Below are positions 43,755 through 50,440 of a stretch of DNA of 50,440 nt, one piece after another. This stretch comes from Deltaproteobacteria bacterium. Lineage in GTDB: Bacteria > Desulfobacterota > Desulfuromonadia > Desulfuromonadales > Geopsychrobacteraceae. The stretch spans positions 1 to 50,440 of the forward strand of contig JAGYPB010000017.1 in the NCBI GenBank assembly GCA_018399135.1, read 5' to 3'. The notes below the pieces were generated by a model. The model had not been told where the DNA came from. It did no database searches and was given only the letters and a program-made list of their open reading frames with translations. Made by a program: the position numbers and the translations under genes. Position 1 is the stretch's first letter; each line of letters opens with the position of its first letter.

Positions 43755-44819
43755 ATGAAAAGCTGGAAGAAAATACTCATGATGCTGTTGCTGATTACTG
43801 CCGTTGCCCTTAATGCGCATGCAGCGGACAAAAAGGTTGTCTGGAAGCTGGCGATGACCTGGGGCCAAACCCTGCACCCCTTTACCACTTCCGTTGAAAG
43901 CATGGCCCAGATGGTCGAAAAGATGAGCGATGGCAACTTTATCATTCGTATCGATTCGGCTAACCGGCATAAATCTCCTTTTGGTGTCCTCGACATGGTC
44001 AAGGCCGGCCAGTACGAAATGGCCCACACCGCGTCCTATTACTGGAAAGGCAAGGACATCAACCTGCTCCCCTTCACCACCATGCCTTTTGGCATGACAG
44101 CTCCTGAGCAGTATGCCTGGTTTTATTACGGTGGCGGCATGGAACTGATGCAGAAAGCCTACGCCCCACACAATATGTATTCCTTCCCGGGAGGCAATAC
44201 CGGCAACCAGATGGGCGGCTGGTTTCGCAAGGAGATCAATACCCTGGATGACCTCAAGGGCCTGAAAATGCGCATACCAGGTTTTGCCGGAGAAGTTCTG
44301 GCGGAACTGGGAACCGTGGTCACCAATATTGCTCCTGGAGAGCTTTACACCGCTCTGGAGCGGGGCACCATCGATGCCCTTGAATGGGTTGGTCCGGGGA
44401 TGGATATCAAGCTTGGCTTCCACAAGGTCGCGCCCTATTATTACACCGGCTGGCATGAACCGGCTACCGAACTACAATATCTGGTCAACCAAAAAGCCTT
44501 TGCGGAATTGCCGGAAAACTACAAAGAAATTTTAAGGGTCGCCATGCGCACAGCGTCATACGACATGTACGCACAGAACTATCATGAAAGCGCTATTGCC
44601 TGGGATGCGATCGCAACGGAATATCCGCACATCAAGGTTAAAACCTTCTCTAAAGATATTATCGATGCCATGAAAGCAGCCAACCAGAAGCTGCTCAAAC
44701 AGATGTCTGATGAGTACCCGCTATTCAAAGAAACGATGGATTCACAGGCGGAGTATCAGAAAAAAGCTCGGGTCTGGACCCAGATCTCTGATTTTGACTA
44801 CCTGAAAGACAACCTGTAA
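43755..44819 (+). CDS. dctP: TRAP transporter substrate-binding protein, DctP family (TakP-like)
   Basis: The 354-residue protein has a signal peptide (MKSWKKILMMLLLITAVALN, cleaved after AHA, residues 1-23) and should bind ligand in the periplasm. GGNTGNQMGGWFRKEI, LKGLKMRIPGFAGEVL, ELYTALERGTIDALEWVGPG and GFHKVAPYYYTGWHEP match the TakP-like subgroup, whose known member binds 2-oxoacids such as pyruvate. AAGGAG lies upstream of the ATG. A terminator follows before dctQ, so the binding protein can be made in excess over the membrane subunits. The ligand is inferred. Confidence 0.92.
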   Translation: MKSWKKILMMLLLITAVALNAHAADKKVVWKLAMTWGQTLHPFTTSVESMAQMVEKMSDGNFIIRIDSANRHKSPFGVLDMVKAGQYEMAHTASYYWKGKDINLLPFTTMPFGMTAPEQYAWFYYGGGMELMQKAYAPHNMYSFPGGNTGNQMGGWFRKEINTLDDLKGLKMRIPGFAGEVLAELGTVVTNIAPGELYTALERGTIDALEWVGPGMDIKLGFHKVAPYYYTGWHEPATELQYLVNQKAFAELPENYKEILRVAMRTASYDMYAQNYHESAIAWDAIATEYPHIKVKTFSKDIIDAMKAANQKLLKQMSDEYPLFKETMDSQAEYQKKARVWTQISDFDYLKDNL

Positions 44820-44834
44820 TCTGATCAACCTGCG

Positions 44835-44879
44835 CCTCAGGTAACGGTTCATTTTCTGTTATCTGAGGCCACTCTTTTT
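44835..44879 (+). terminator. Terminator or attenuator between dctP and dctQ
   Basis: CCTCAGGTAACGG (44835-44847) pairs with CTGTTATCTGAGG (44856-44868) through 13 pairs including two G-U, followed by TTTTT at 44875-44879. It sits 15 bases after the dctP stop. Partial read-through would give less dctQM message. Confidence 0.75.
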
Positions 44880-44940
44880 ACATCAAGGCTTCGTTAATCA
44901 ACACCCGGTTGCAGACACACGCTACTCAACCATCATCCGG

Positions 44941-44990
44941 CACCGCCTTTTTTTCTTTTGGGCATCTTGACCAGACAATCAAAGGCGGTG
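44941..44990. repeat. Inverted repeat in the dctP-dctQ gap
   Basis: CACCGCCTTT (44941-44950) and AAAGGCGGTG (44981-44990) are perfect ten-base inverted arms around 30 bases. It lies 44 bases before dctQ. It could be a regulatory hairpin or a binding site. No protein is implicated. Confidence 0.55.
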
Positions 44991-45033
44991 TCTTATTATG
45001 TCTGACTTATTACCCGCACCCTAAGGAACGACC

Positions 45034-45555
45034 ATGCTTTTAAAAGCGGAACGTTATTTCGACAAACTGGCCGACTGGATCGGTCATTTTTGTGGAATCC
45101 TCATGGTTATCATGATGTTGAATGTTTTCTACAACGTCGTGATGCGCTATTTCTTCCGCAGTGGTTCCATTGGCATGCAGGAACTTGAATGGCATTTTTT
45201 CTCCCTGATTATTCTGTTTGGGATCTCTTATGCGCTAAAAGAAGACGGCCATGTCAGGGTCGATGTCATCTATGACCGCCTGCAGCCAAAGACCCGCGCA
45301 CTGATTAACCTGTTTGGTGCGGTGGTGTTTTTAATTCCGGTCTCGCTGTTGATTGCCACCGGATCAACAGAATTTGTCCTGGAATCTTACCGCAGCGGTG
45401 AAGGCAGTGGCGATCCCGGTGGCCTGCCGTATCGCTGGCTGATCAAGGCGATGATCCCCCTCTCCTTTTACCTGCTGCTGTTTATCAACGTCGGTTTTAT
45501 CGTTAAAAACATCAACCGCTACCGGGAGCAAACGCGCCCGTCAAGGGAGGCGTAG
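45034..45555 (+). CDS. dctQ: TRAP transporter small permease, DctQ family
   Basis: The 173-residue protein has four membrane segments and the DctQ pattern: MLNVFYNVVMRYFFRSGSIG, then MQELEWHFFSLIILFGISYA, LKEDGHVRVDVIYDRL, and GGLPYRWLIKAMIPLSFYLL. It works with DctM and DctP in sodium-driven uptake. Its stop is one base before the dctM start, so the two are coupled. Confidence 0.93.
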   Translation: MLLKAERYFDKLADWIGHFCGILMVIMMLNVFYNVVMRYFFRSGSIGMQELEWHFFSLIILFGISYALKEDGHVRVDVIYDRLQPKTRALINLFGAVVFLIPVSLLIATGSTEFVLESYRSGEGSGDPGGLPYRWLIKAMIPLSFYLLLFINVGFIVKNINRYREQTRPSREA

Positions 45556-45556
45556 C

Positions 45557-46903
45557 ATGGTAGGTATTATCATGTTTTTTGCGGCCCTGCTGATGTTACT
45601 GCTCGGGTTTCCTGTGGCTTTTACCTTCGGGGCGGTATCTGTTTTCTTTGCCATGATTGGCGGCATTGTCGAGGCACTGCAGTATGACCAGACGATATGG
45701 GAAGGCTTCATCATCGGCAAAGACATGTTCGGGTTTATGCCCTTCCGCATTTTTTCGATTATGCAGAACACTATCCTGATGGCCGTACCACTGTTTATTT
45801 TTATGGGAATCGTGCTGCAGAAGACCAAACTGGCCGAGCGGCTGCTTGAATCGATGGGGTTTTTATTCGGAGAAGTTCGGGGTGGGCTTGCCATCAGCAC
45901 CATCCTGGTCGGCACCCTGCTCGCCGCCTCAACCGGGGTTGTCGGTGCCAGCGTTGTGGCAATGGGGGTCATTTCCCTGCCGGTCATGCTGAAGTACGGT
46001 TATAATAAAGAGTTGGCTACAGGTACAATCTGCGCTGCCGGAACCCTGGGGCAGATTATCCCGCCCTCAATTATTCTGATTATTCTGGGGGATGTTTTTC
46101 AGCTACCGGTTGGAGATCTCTTTAAAGCGGCGCTGTTTCCCGGTCTTACCCTGGTGATCGGCTATATTTTACTCATCCTTATCGCTGCTTTTTTCATGAA
46201 AGATATTGCCCCCCCCGTGTCGGTTCAAAGCACAGAAAGCAAAGCCAAACAGATTTTGAACGCTTTGCTGGCAGTGGCGCCACCACTGATTCTCATTGTA
46301 CTGGTGCTGGGGTCGATTTTCTCTGGAATCGCAACCCCGACGGAGTCTTCTGCAGTCGGCTGTGTCGGGGCAATTGTCCTGGCGCTGCTCTATCGCTCCT
46401 TTTCCTTTAAAATGCTCCATGAAGCCGCCCTGGGAACCGTCACCGTTACGGCGATGGTTTTCGGGATCCTGATCGGCGCAACGGCCTTCTCCATGGTTTT
46501 TTCCTACACCGGTGGCGAAGAAATTGTTGAGGCCTTTATGCTCGGTCTGCCGGGAGAAAAATGGGGCTTTATCATCCTCTCCATGGTCGCCATCCTGGTG
46601 CTCGGCTTTTTCATTGACTTTGTTGAAATCTCATACATCATCGTGCCGATCCTGGTTCCGATAGCGGAGGCCATCGGCATCAATCCGGTATGGTTTGCTA
46701 TTCTAATCGCCATGAACCTGCAAACATCATTTTTAACCCCGCCATTCGGGTTCAGCCTGTTTTACCTGAAGGGGGTAGCTCCGCCGGGGGTCAGGACCGT
46801 CCAGATCTATCGTGGGGTAATTCCTTTCATTCTGATTCAGATCGTTGTTTTGATGATGCTGATGTTTTATCCTGCGTTTTTCGGCATAGACATCATGCAC
46901 TGA
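45557..46903 (+). CDS. dctM: TRAP transporter large permease, DctM family
   Basis: The 448-residue protein has about twelve membrane segments and DctM motifs: LLGFPVAFTFGAVSVFFAM, GTLLAASTGVVGASVVAMG, GTICAAGTLGQIIPPSIILI and LVLGFFIDFVEISYIIVPIL. It is the ion-coupled permease of the TRAP system. GGGAGG lies upstream of the ATG. A strong shared terminator follows at 46942. Confidence 0.95.
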   Translation: MVGIIMFFAALLMLLLGFPVAFTFGAVSVFFAMIGGIVEALQYDQTIWEGFIIGKDMFGFMPFRIFSIMQNTILMAVPLFIFMGIVLQKTKLAERLLESMGFLFGEVRGGLAISTILVGTLLAASTGVVGASVVAMGVISLPVMLKYGYNKELATGTICAAGTLGQIIPPSIILIILGDVFQLPVGDLFKAALFPGLTLVIGYILLILIAAFFMKDIAPPVSVQSTESKAKQILNALLAVAPPLILIVLVLGSIFSGIATPTESSAVGCVGAIVLALLYRSFSFKMLHEAALGTVTVTAMVFGILIGATAFSMVFSYTGGEEIVEAFMLGLPGEKWGFIILSMVAILVLGFFIDFVEISYIIVPILVPIAEAIGINPVWFAILIAMNLQTSFLTPPFGFSLFYLKGVAPPGVRTVQIYRGVIPFILIQIVVLMMLMFYPAFFGIDIMH

Positions 46904-46941
46904 ACCGTTCCTGATTTTTTCTGAGAGATCTACAACGAGCA

Positions 46942-46976
46942 AAGGGCGATCCCGTTAAGCTAACGGAATCGCCCTT
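46942..46976. terminator. Bidirectional terminator between dctM and the second phoU
   Basis: AAGGGCGATCCCGTTA and TAACGGAATCGCCCTT pair through 15 of 16 positions around AGC. Purine-rich sequence lies on one side and TCT-rich sequence on the other. It separates two convergent operons. Confidence 0.8.
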
Positions 46977-47027
46977 CTATCACGACACTGGCCTTATCTT
47001 TCAGGATTAAACGAGAAAAGCTGGGCC

Positions 47028-47690
47028 TTAGAGGGGTGAATCAGTGTGTCTCACAATCTCACCACGAGCTACATAGATCACCTCTTCGGCCAGATTAGTC
47101 GCCAAATCACCTATCCGCTCCATGTTTCTTGAAATCACCAGCTGGTGAACCAACGACTCGGCCCGTTCCGGGCTCTTTATCAGTCCCTGACGGATGGTAT
47201 TGGAGTTGGCCTTATGCAAGCGGTTGAGACTCTTTTCCATACTAAACACGTCAGCAGTAGCTTCGGCGTCAATATCAACCAATGCCGCCATGGCCTGATG
47301 CAGCATCTGTCGTGCAATGGCAGCCATTTCAGAAAAATCATACACAAGGTCAGTATCGCCAAGTTCCTTCATTTTAATCGTTCGCTTGGCGACATTGCCA
47401 GCCAGATCGGCGATCCGTTCCAGATCATTGTTAAACTTAAGAACGGCGACAAGAAAACGCAAATCTACAGCTACCGGCTGATGAAGTGCCAACAGCTTGA
47501 AGCATTCCTCTTGAAGATCAACCTCACGCTGATCGATAACATCATCGTTAGCGATCACTTCCTTGGCCAGTTTCACATCAACATCCAGCAAGGCCTGCTT
47601 AGCAAGCTTGACCTGTTCTTCGACCGCTTCACCCTGCTCAAGGAGCAGGGTTTTCAAGCGTTTAATCTCACGGAAAAAAATCTGAGTCAT
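47028..47690 (-). CDS. phoU: Phosphate signalling protein PhoU (copy 2, with pst)
   Basis: The 220-residue protein is a second PhoU. It has REVDLQEECFKLLALHQPVA, LVAVLKFNNDLERIADLAGN and ISRNMERIGDLATNLAEEVI, nearly matching copy 1 at these motifs but differing elsewhere. It is the last gene of the minus-strand pstA-pstB-lipoprotein-phoU run, the usual place for phoU. A regulator pair with one PhoU in each operon suggests division of labour between Pst gating and PhoR inhibition. Confidence 0.95.
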   Translation of the reverse strand: MTQIFFREIKRLKTLLLEQGEAVEEQVKLAKQALLDVDVKLAKEVIANDDVIDQREVDLQEECFKLLALHQPVAVDLRFLVAVLKFNNDLERIADLAGNVAKRTIKMKELGDTDLVYDFSEMAAIARQMLHQAMAALVDIDAEATADVFSMEKSLNRLHKANSNTIRQGLIKSPERAESLVHQLVISRNMERIGDLATNLAEEVIYVARGEIVRHTDSPL

Positions 47691-47729
47691 AACACTCTCA
47701 TAAGCTTGGGCAAGGACATCCAGCTACAA

Positions 47730-48227
47730 TCACTTGGTTGCCAAATAGGCAGTAATAATGTCGAATTCAGGCGAGCGGATCGTCATGCCATTGGGACCAG
47801 CGCCGGGACGCACCACATGCTTTGCCGGCTTGCTCTTAGCAGCAATGTAGGCATCCGCCTCTTTACTGCCTTCCTTGAATACCCACAGGCGACCATCCTG
47901 AACTGCTGTGACAAAACCCGGCTTTGACATCAGGTAGCCGTCCATAATTTCAAACTCAGGGGAGCGAAGGGTCATGCGATTCGGCCCGGCGCCGGGACGT
48001 ACCACATGTTTGGCCGGTTTACTTTTGGATGCAATATAAGCTTTAGCTTCTTTGCTACCGGCACTAAAAACCCATAAGCGGCCATCTTCAACAGCGGTAA
48101 CATAACCGGGGCGATCGTAGTTTTTTCCATGATTAGCAGCATCCAGATCCTTGGCGGCACAACCGACAGTGACAACAGCTACGAGGACGAGCATGAGCAT
48201 AGACACAATACTTCTTAATCTGATCAT
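47730..48227 (-). CDS. Lipoprotein-like protein with two tandem copies of a 63-residue domain
   Basis: The 165-residue protein starts MIRLRSIVSMLMLVLVAVVT and probably has its lipid Cys at 23 (VGC, with an unusual Thr at -3). Two 63-residue repeats (40-102 and 103-165) share about 49 identical positions. Each holds DGRLWVF..GSKEA.AYIA, KSKPAKHVVRPGAGPN and MT.RSPEF. ATG at 48227 has AAAGGAG upstream. It lies between pstB and phoU copy 2 on the same strand, so it is probably phosphate-regulated. I recall single-copy relatives of this domain in other proteobacteria but no function. A periplasmic binding or sensing role is a guess. Confidence 0.8.
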   Translation of the reverse strand: MIRLRSIVSMLMLVLVAVVTVGCAAKDLDAANHGKNYDRPGYVTAVEDGRLWVFSAGSKEAKAYIASKSKPAKHVVRPGAGPNRMTLRSPEFEIMDGYLMSKPGFVTAVQDGRLWVFKEGSKEADAYIAAKSKPAKHVVRPGAGPNGMTIRSPEFDIITAYLATK

Positions 48228-48320
48228 TGTTTGTTTCTCCTTTGTTTTTTTTATTAACATCGTGTTGTTGGAAAAACCCAACGCGGAACAATTTATCTAT
48301 CATCAAAAGGGGGTCGTCTA

Positions 48321-49226
48321 TCAACCAAAACGTCCCGAAATATAATCTTCGGTTTCTTTCAGTAACGGCTTTTTAAACAATGAAGCCGTAGCTCCGTACT
48401 CTACCAGTTGGCCTAGATACATAAAGGCGGTGTAATCACTGACCCGGGCGGCCTGTTGCATGTTGTGGGTTACAATGAGGATAGTGTACTCACCGCGTAA
48501 CTGATCGATCAGATCTTCGATCTTACCGGTGGCGATCGGGTCAAGGGCAGAGCAGGGTTCATCCATCAGCAGCATTTCAGGTTCAGAAGCAATCGCTCGA
48601 GCAACGCAGAGGCGTTGCTGCTGACCGCCGGACAACCCGAGAGCGCTCTGTTGCAGACGATCCTTGGCTTCGTTCCAGAGGGCAGCACCACGCAATGACT
48701 TTTCGCAGACCTCATCCAGAATACGACGATCGCGGATGCCGTCAATCCGCAACGGATAAATGACATTTTCGTAAATTGACATGGGGAAAGGATTGGGTTT
48801 CTGAGCCACCATCCCCATCCGCTTGCGTAATTCGATAACATCCACCCCCTTGGCATAGATGGAATCCTCGTAGAGATTCATCTCACCGCGAATACGCACT
48901 GAATCGACCAGGTCATTAAGGCGATTAACGCAGCGCAACAAGGTTGACTTGCCGCACCCCGAAGGTCCGATCAGGGCAGTAACTTTGGATTGAGGCACCT
49001 TCATCGACACATCGAACAGAGCTTGCGCCTTGTCGTACCAAAGATTGAAATCTTTGATTGTCAATACCGCCTGCTCCCGATCAAGACTCTCGTCAACCAC
49101 TGGCGGGAACCATTTGCCGGCGGCGATTTCCTGTAAGCGTCCGCTATTTTTGCGCTCGGTATAGGTCGGATCAGCTGCGTCACCGCTGCCACCGTCAGTT
49201 AGTCGCGTTGTTTCTGTTGTTACCAT
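48321..49226 (-). CDS. pstB: Phosphate ABC transporter ATP-binding protein
   Basis: The 301-residue protein energises phosphate uptake. Walker A is GPSGCGKST (residues 87-95), the Q-loop region is [19 protein letters not shown], the signature is [16 protein letters not shown], and Walker B is [12 protein letters not shown]. Most PstB proteins are about 250 residues; the first 50 here are an unusual polar extension. ATG at 49226 has GAGG eight bases upstream. It is 25 bases after the pstA stop. Confidence 0.96.
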   Translation of the reverse strand: MVTTETTRLTDGGSGDAADPTYTERKNSGRLQEIAAGKWFPPVVDESLDREQAVLTIKDFNLWYDKAQALFDVSMKVPQSKVTALIGPSGCGKSTLLRCVNRLNDLVDSVRIRGEMNLYEDSIYAKGVDVIELRKRMGMVAQKPNPFPMSIYENVIYPLRIDGIRDRRILDEVCEKSLRGAALWNEAKDRLQQSALGLSGGQQQRLCVARAIASEPEMLLMDEPCSALDPIATGKIEDLIDQLRGEYTILIVTHNMQQAARVSDYTAFMYLGQLVEYGATASLFKKPLLKETEDYISGRFG

Positions 49227-49251
49227 CAAGGCTGCCTCATCTTAAAATAAG

Positions 49252-50440
49252 TTAAACTGCACTGACCACGAACTTGCGCCGCAACCGGTTACGCAACCAG
49301 ATGGCTCCGACGTTGAGCAAGGTAATGATCAGAATGAGCAGTAAAGTTGTTGTAAAGACCATGGGGATTGCTGCTTCACTGTTCTGACTCTGAAACCCCA
49401 GGTCGTAAATATGGAAACCCAGGTGCATAAAGCTGCGCTCCAGATGAACAAAAGGAGCAATACTGTCAATCGGCAATTCCGGTGCCAATTTTACAGCACC
49501 TACCAACATCAAAGGAGCTACCTCACCGGCACCTCGCGCCATAGCGAGAATCATTCCGGTCATGATTCCAGGCATCGCCCTTGGTAATACAATACGTTGA
49601 ATGGTCTGCCATTTACTCGCGCCGGAAGCATAAGAACCTTCACGCATCGAGCCGGGAACTGCCGCCAGGGCTTCTTCAGTAGCAACGATAACTACCGGCA
49701 GGGTCAACAGGGCCAGGGTCAGACTGGCCCAGAGAATACCGCCGGTACCAAAGGTCGGGTTAGGAAGTTTTTCACTGAAAAACAACTGATCGACGGTACC
49801 ACCTACCAGATAACAGAAGAACCCGAGTCCAAACACCCCATAGACAATACTGGGAACCCCGGCCAGGTTGTTAACAGCGATACGAATAACGCTGACCAAT
49901 GGTCCGGCCTTGGCATATTCGCGCAGGTAAAGCGCCGCCAGCACCCCGAACGGCACGACAAATACGACCATGATCAGGGTCATCACAACGGTACCAAAGA
50001 TGGCTGGAAAGACACCACCCTCACTGTTGGCCTCACGCGGATCGTCGAGGAGAAACTCTTGCCAGCGATCCAGATAAACGCCGATACGCTCAAACAGGGA
50101 AAGCTGATTAGCGGGATAGGCACGCACAACTTCAGCCAGGCCCATGGTCTTTTCCTGTCCATTAACCGTTACCATTTTAATCTGATAACGGTCATTCTCA
50201 CGGTTGAGTTCGGCAATTTGCTCACGAATTTCAGCATACTGGCGTTCCAGCTCGGCATCTGTTTGCTGAAAACTCTCTTGTTGTTGTTCTAATACAGCCT
50301 GGGCCTGACGAAACTCTTCAGAACGCACCCCATGATCCATGCGCGCCTGCTGCGCGGCCATTTCGAAACTGCGTAAGTTAAGACGGGCTCTTTCCTGCTG
50401 ATGGTTGACTTTGCCGACGTCTTGACTTTCCAGGGACCGT
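49252..50440 (-). CDS. pstA: Phosphate ABC transporter permease PstA, long form (5' end outside window)
   Basis: The frame is open from the window edge to the stop at 49252, so the true start is outside. An internal ATG at 50361 is not the start. The visible N-terminal part is a Gln/Glu/Arg-rich coiled coil (residues RARLNLRSFEMAAQQARMDH onward), as in long PstA proteins with a large periplasmic loop. The permease core follows: FGTVVMTLIMVVFVVPFGVL, VNNLAGVPSIVYGVFGLGFF, then MREGSYASGASKWQTIQRIV (the EAA loop) with PRAMPGIMTGMILAMARGAG. It forms the phosphate channel with PstC, expected upstream. Confidence 0.93.
   Translation of the reverse strand, partial: RSLESQDVGKVNHQQERARLNLRSFEMAAQQARMDHGVRSEEFRQAQAVLEQQQESFQQTDAELERQYAEIREQIAELNRENDRYQIKMVTVNGQEKTMGLAEVVRAYPANQLSLFERIGVYLDRWQEFLLDDPREANSEGGVFPAIFGTVVMTLIMVVFVVPFGVLAALYLREYAKAGPLVSVIRIAVNNLAGVPSIVYGVFGLGFFCYLVGGTVDQLFFSEKLPNPTFGTGGILWASLTLALLTLPVVIVATEEALAAVPGSMREGSYASGASKWQTIQRIVLPRAMPGIMTGMILAMARGAGEVAPLMLVGAVKLAPELPIDSIAPFVHLERSFMHLGFHIYDLGFQSQNSEAAIPMVFTTTLLLILIITLLNVGAIWLRNRLRRKFVVSAV

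Noticed and set aside
1..50440. tRNA, rRNA, CRISPR arrays, intact transposases or phage genes
   Set aside because: None could be recognised on either strand by eye; a covariance-model search would be needed to exclude small RNAs.

Overview
The window looks like part of a chromosome of a Desulfuromonadales-type deltaproteobacterium (Desulfuromonas/Pelobacter/Geobacter relatives). This is inferred from gene content: a NifX-like/DUF134/DUF1847 cluster, a 58-residue winged-helix protein, a TakP-like TRAP system, DUF3187 and DUF151 proteins, and Gram-negative lipoproteins and RND efflux. No rRNA, tRNA, CRISPR array, intact insertion sequence or prophage was seen.

Layout. (1) 1-2.5 kb is an accessory edge: a cut-off gene start, a frameshifted and truncated DapA-family fragment, DUF924, a pRiA4b ORF-3-like protein, and a truncated AbiEi antitoxin. 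(2) 2.5-9.0 kb is a tripartite RND efflux operon with a divergent TetR repressor and a perfect 20-bp palindromic operator. (3) 9.0-15.0 kb is the pyruvate dehydrogenase complex aceE-aceF-lpd on the minus strand; the 5' third of lpd is riddled with frameshifts. (4) 15.3-21.7 kb has a tiny winged-helix gene and a minus-strand run aminotransferase-aroF-priA-mltA-Nudix. (5) 21.8-27.3 kb holds a cytochrome c, trmB-truD, an IclR regulator with a near-consensus promoter, an alpha/beta hydrolase, coaE and a methyltransferase. (6) 27.4-33.4 kb has divergent glpK/glpD, a hydrolase lipoprotein, a multi-pass membrane protein with presenilin-like motifs, and ssb. Three copies of a short dispersed repeat lie between these genes. 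(7) 33.5-35.1 kb is a radical SAM protein with an unassigned N-terminal half. (8) 35.1-38.9 kb is a run of six consecutive genes, all frameshifted, followed by an intact NifX-like protein with a His-rich tail and a DUF151 lipoprotein. (9) 40.3-50.4 kb is a phosphate region: phoB-phoR-phoU forward, and pstA-pstB-lipoprotein-phoU reverse, with a TRAP transporter dctPQM between them.

How the genes work together. GlpK and GlpD feed glycerol to dihydroxyacetone phosphate. AceE/AceF/Lpd oxidise pyruvate to acetyl-CoA. The TRAP system probably imports an organic acid, plausibly a 2-oxoacid. PhoR/PhoB with PhoU and Pst form phosphate sensing and uptake. AroF and the aminotransferase suggest aromatic amino acid supply.

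The most interesting items are the presenilin-like membrane protein (31802-32659), the internally duplicated lipoprotein inside the pst/phoU run (47730-48227), the dispersed repeat family around 28.9-32.8 kb, the palindrome that supplies stop codons to two converging genes (9012-9039), and the radical SAM protein. The frameshift clusters in lpd and at 35-39 kb hit many unrelated genes and often fall in or near short homopolymers, so local sequence error is at least as likely as gene decay.
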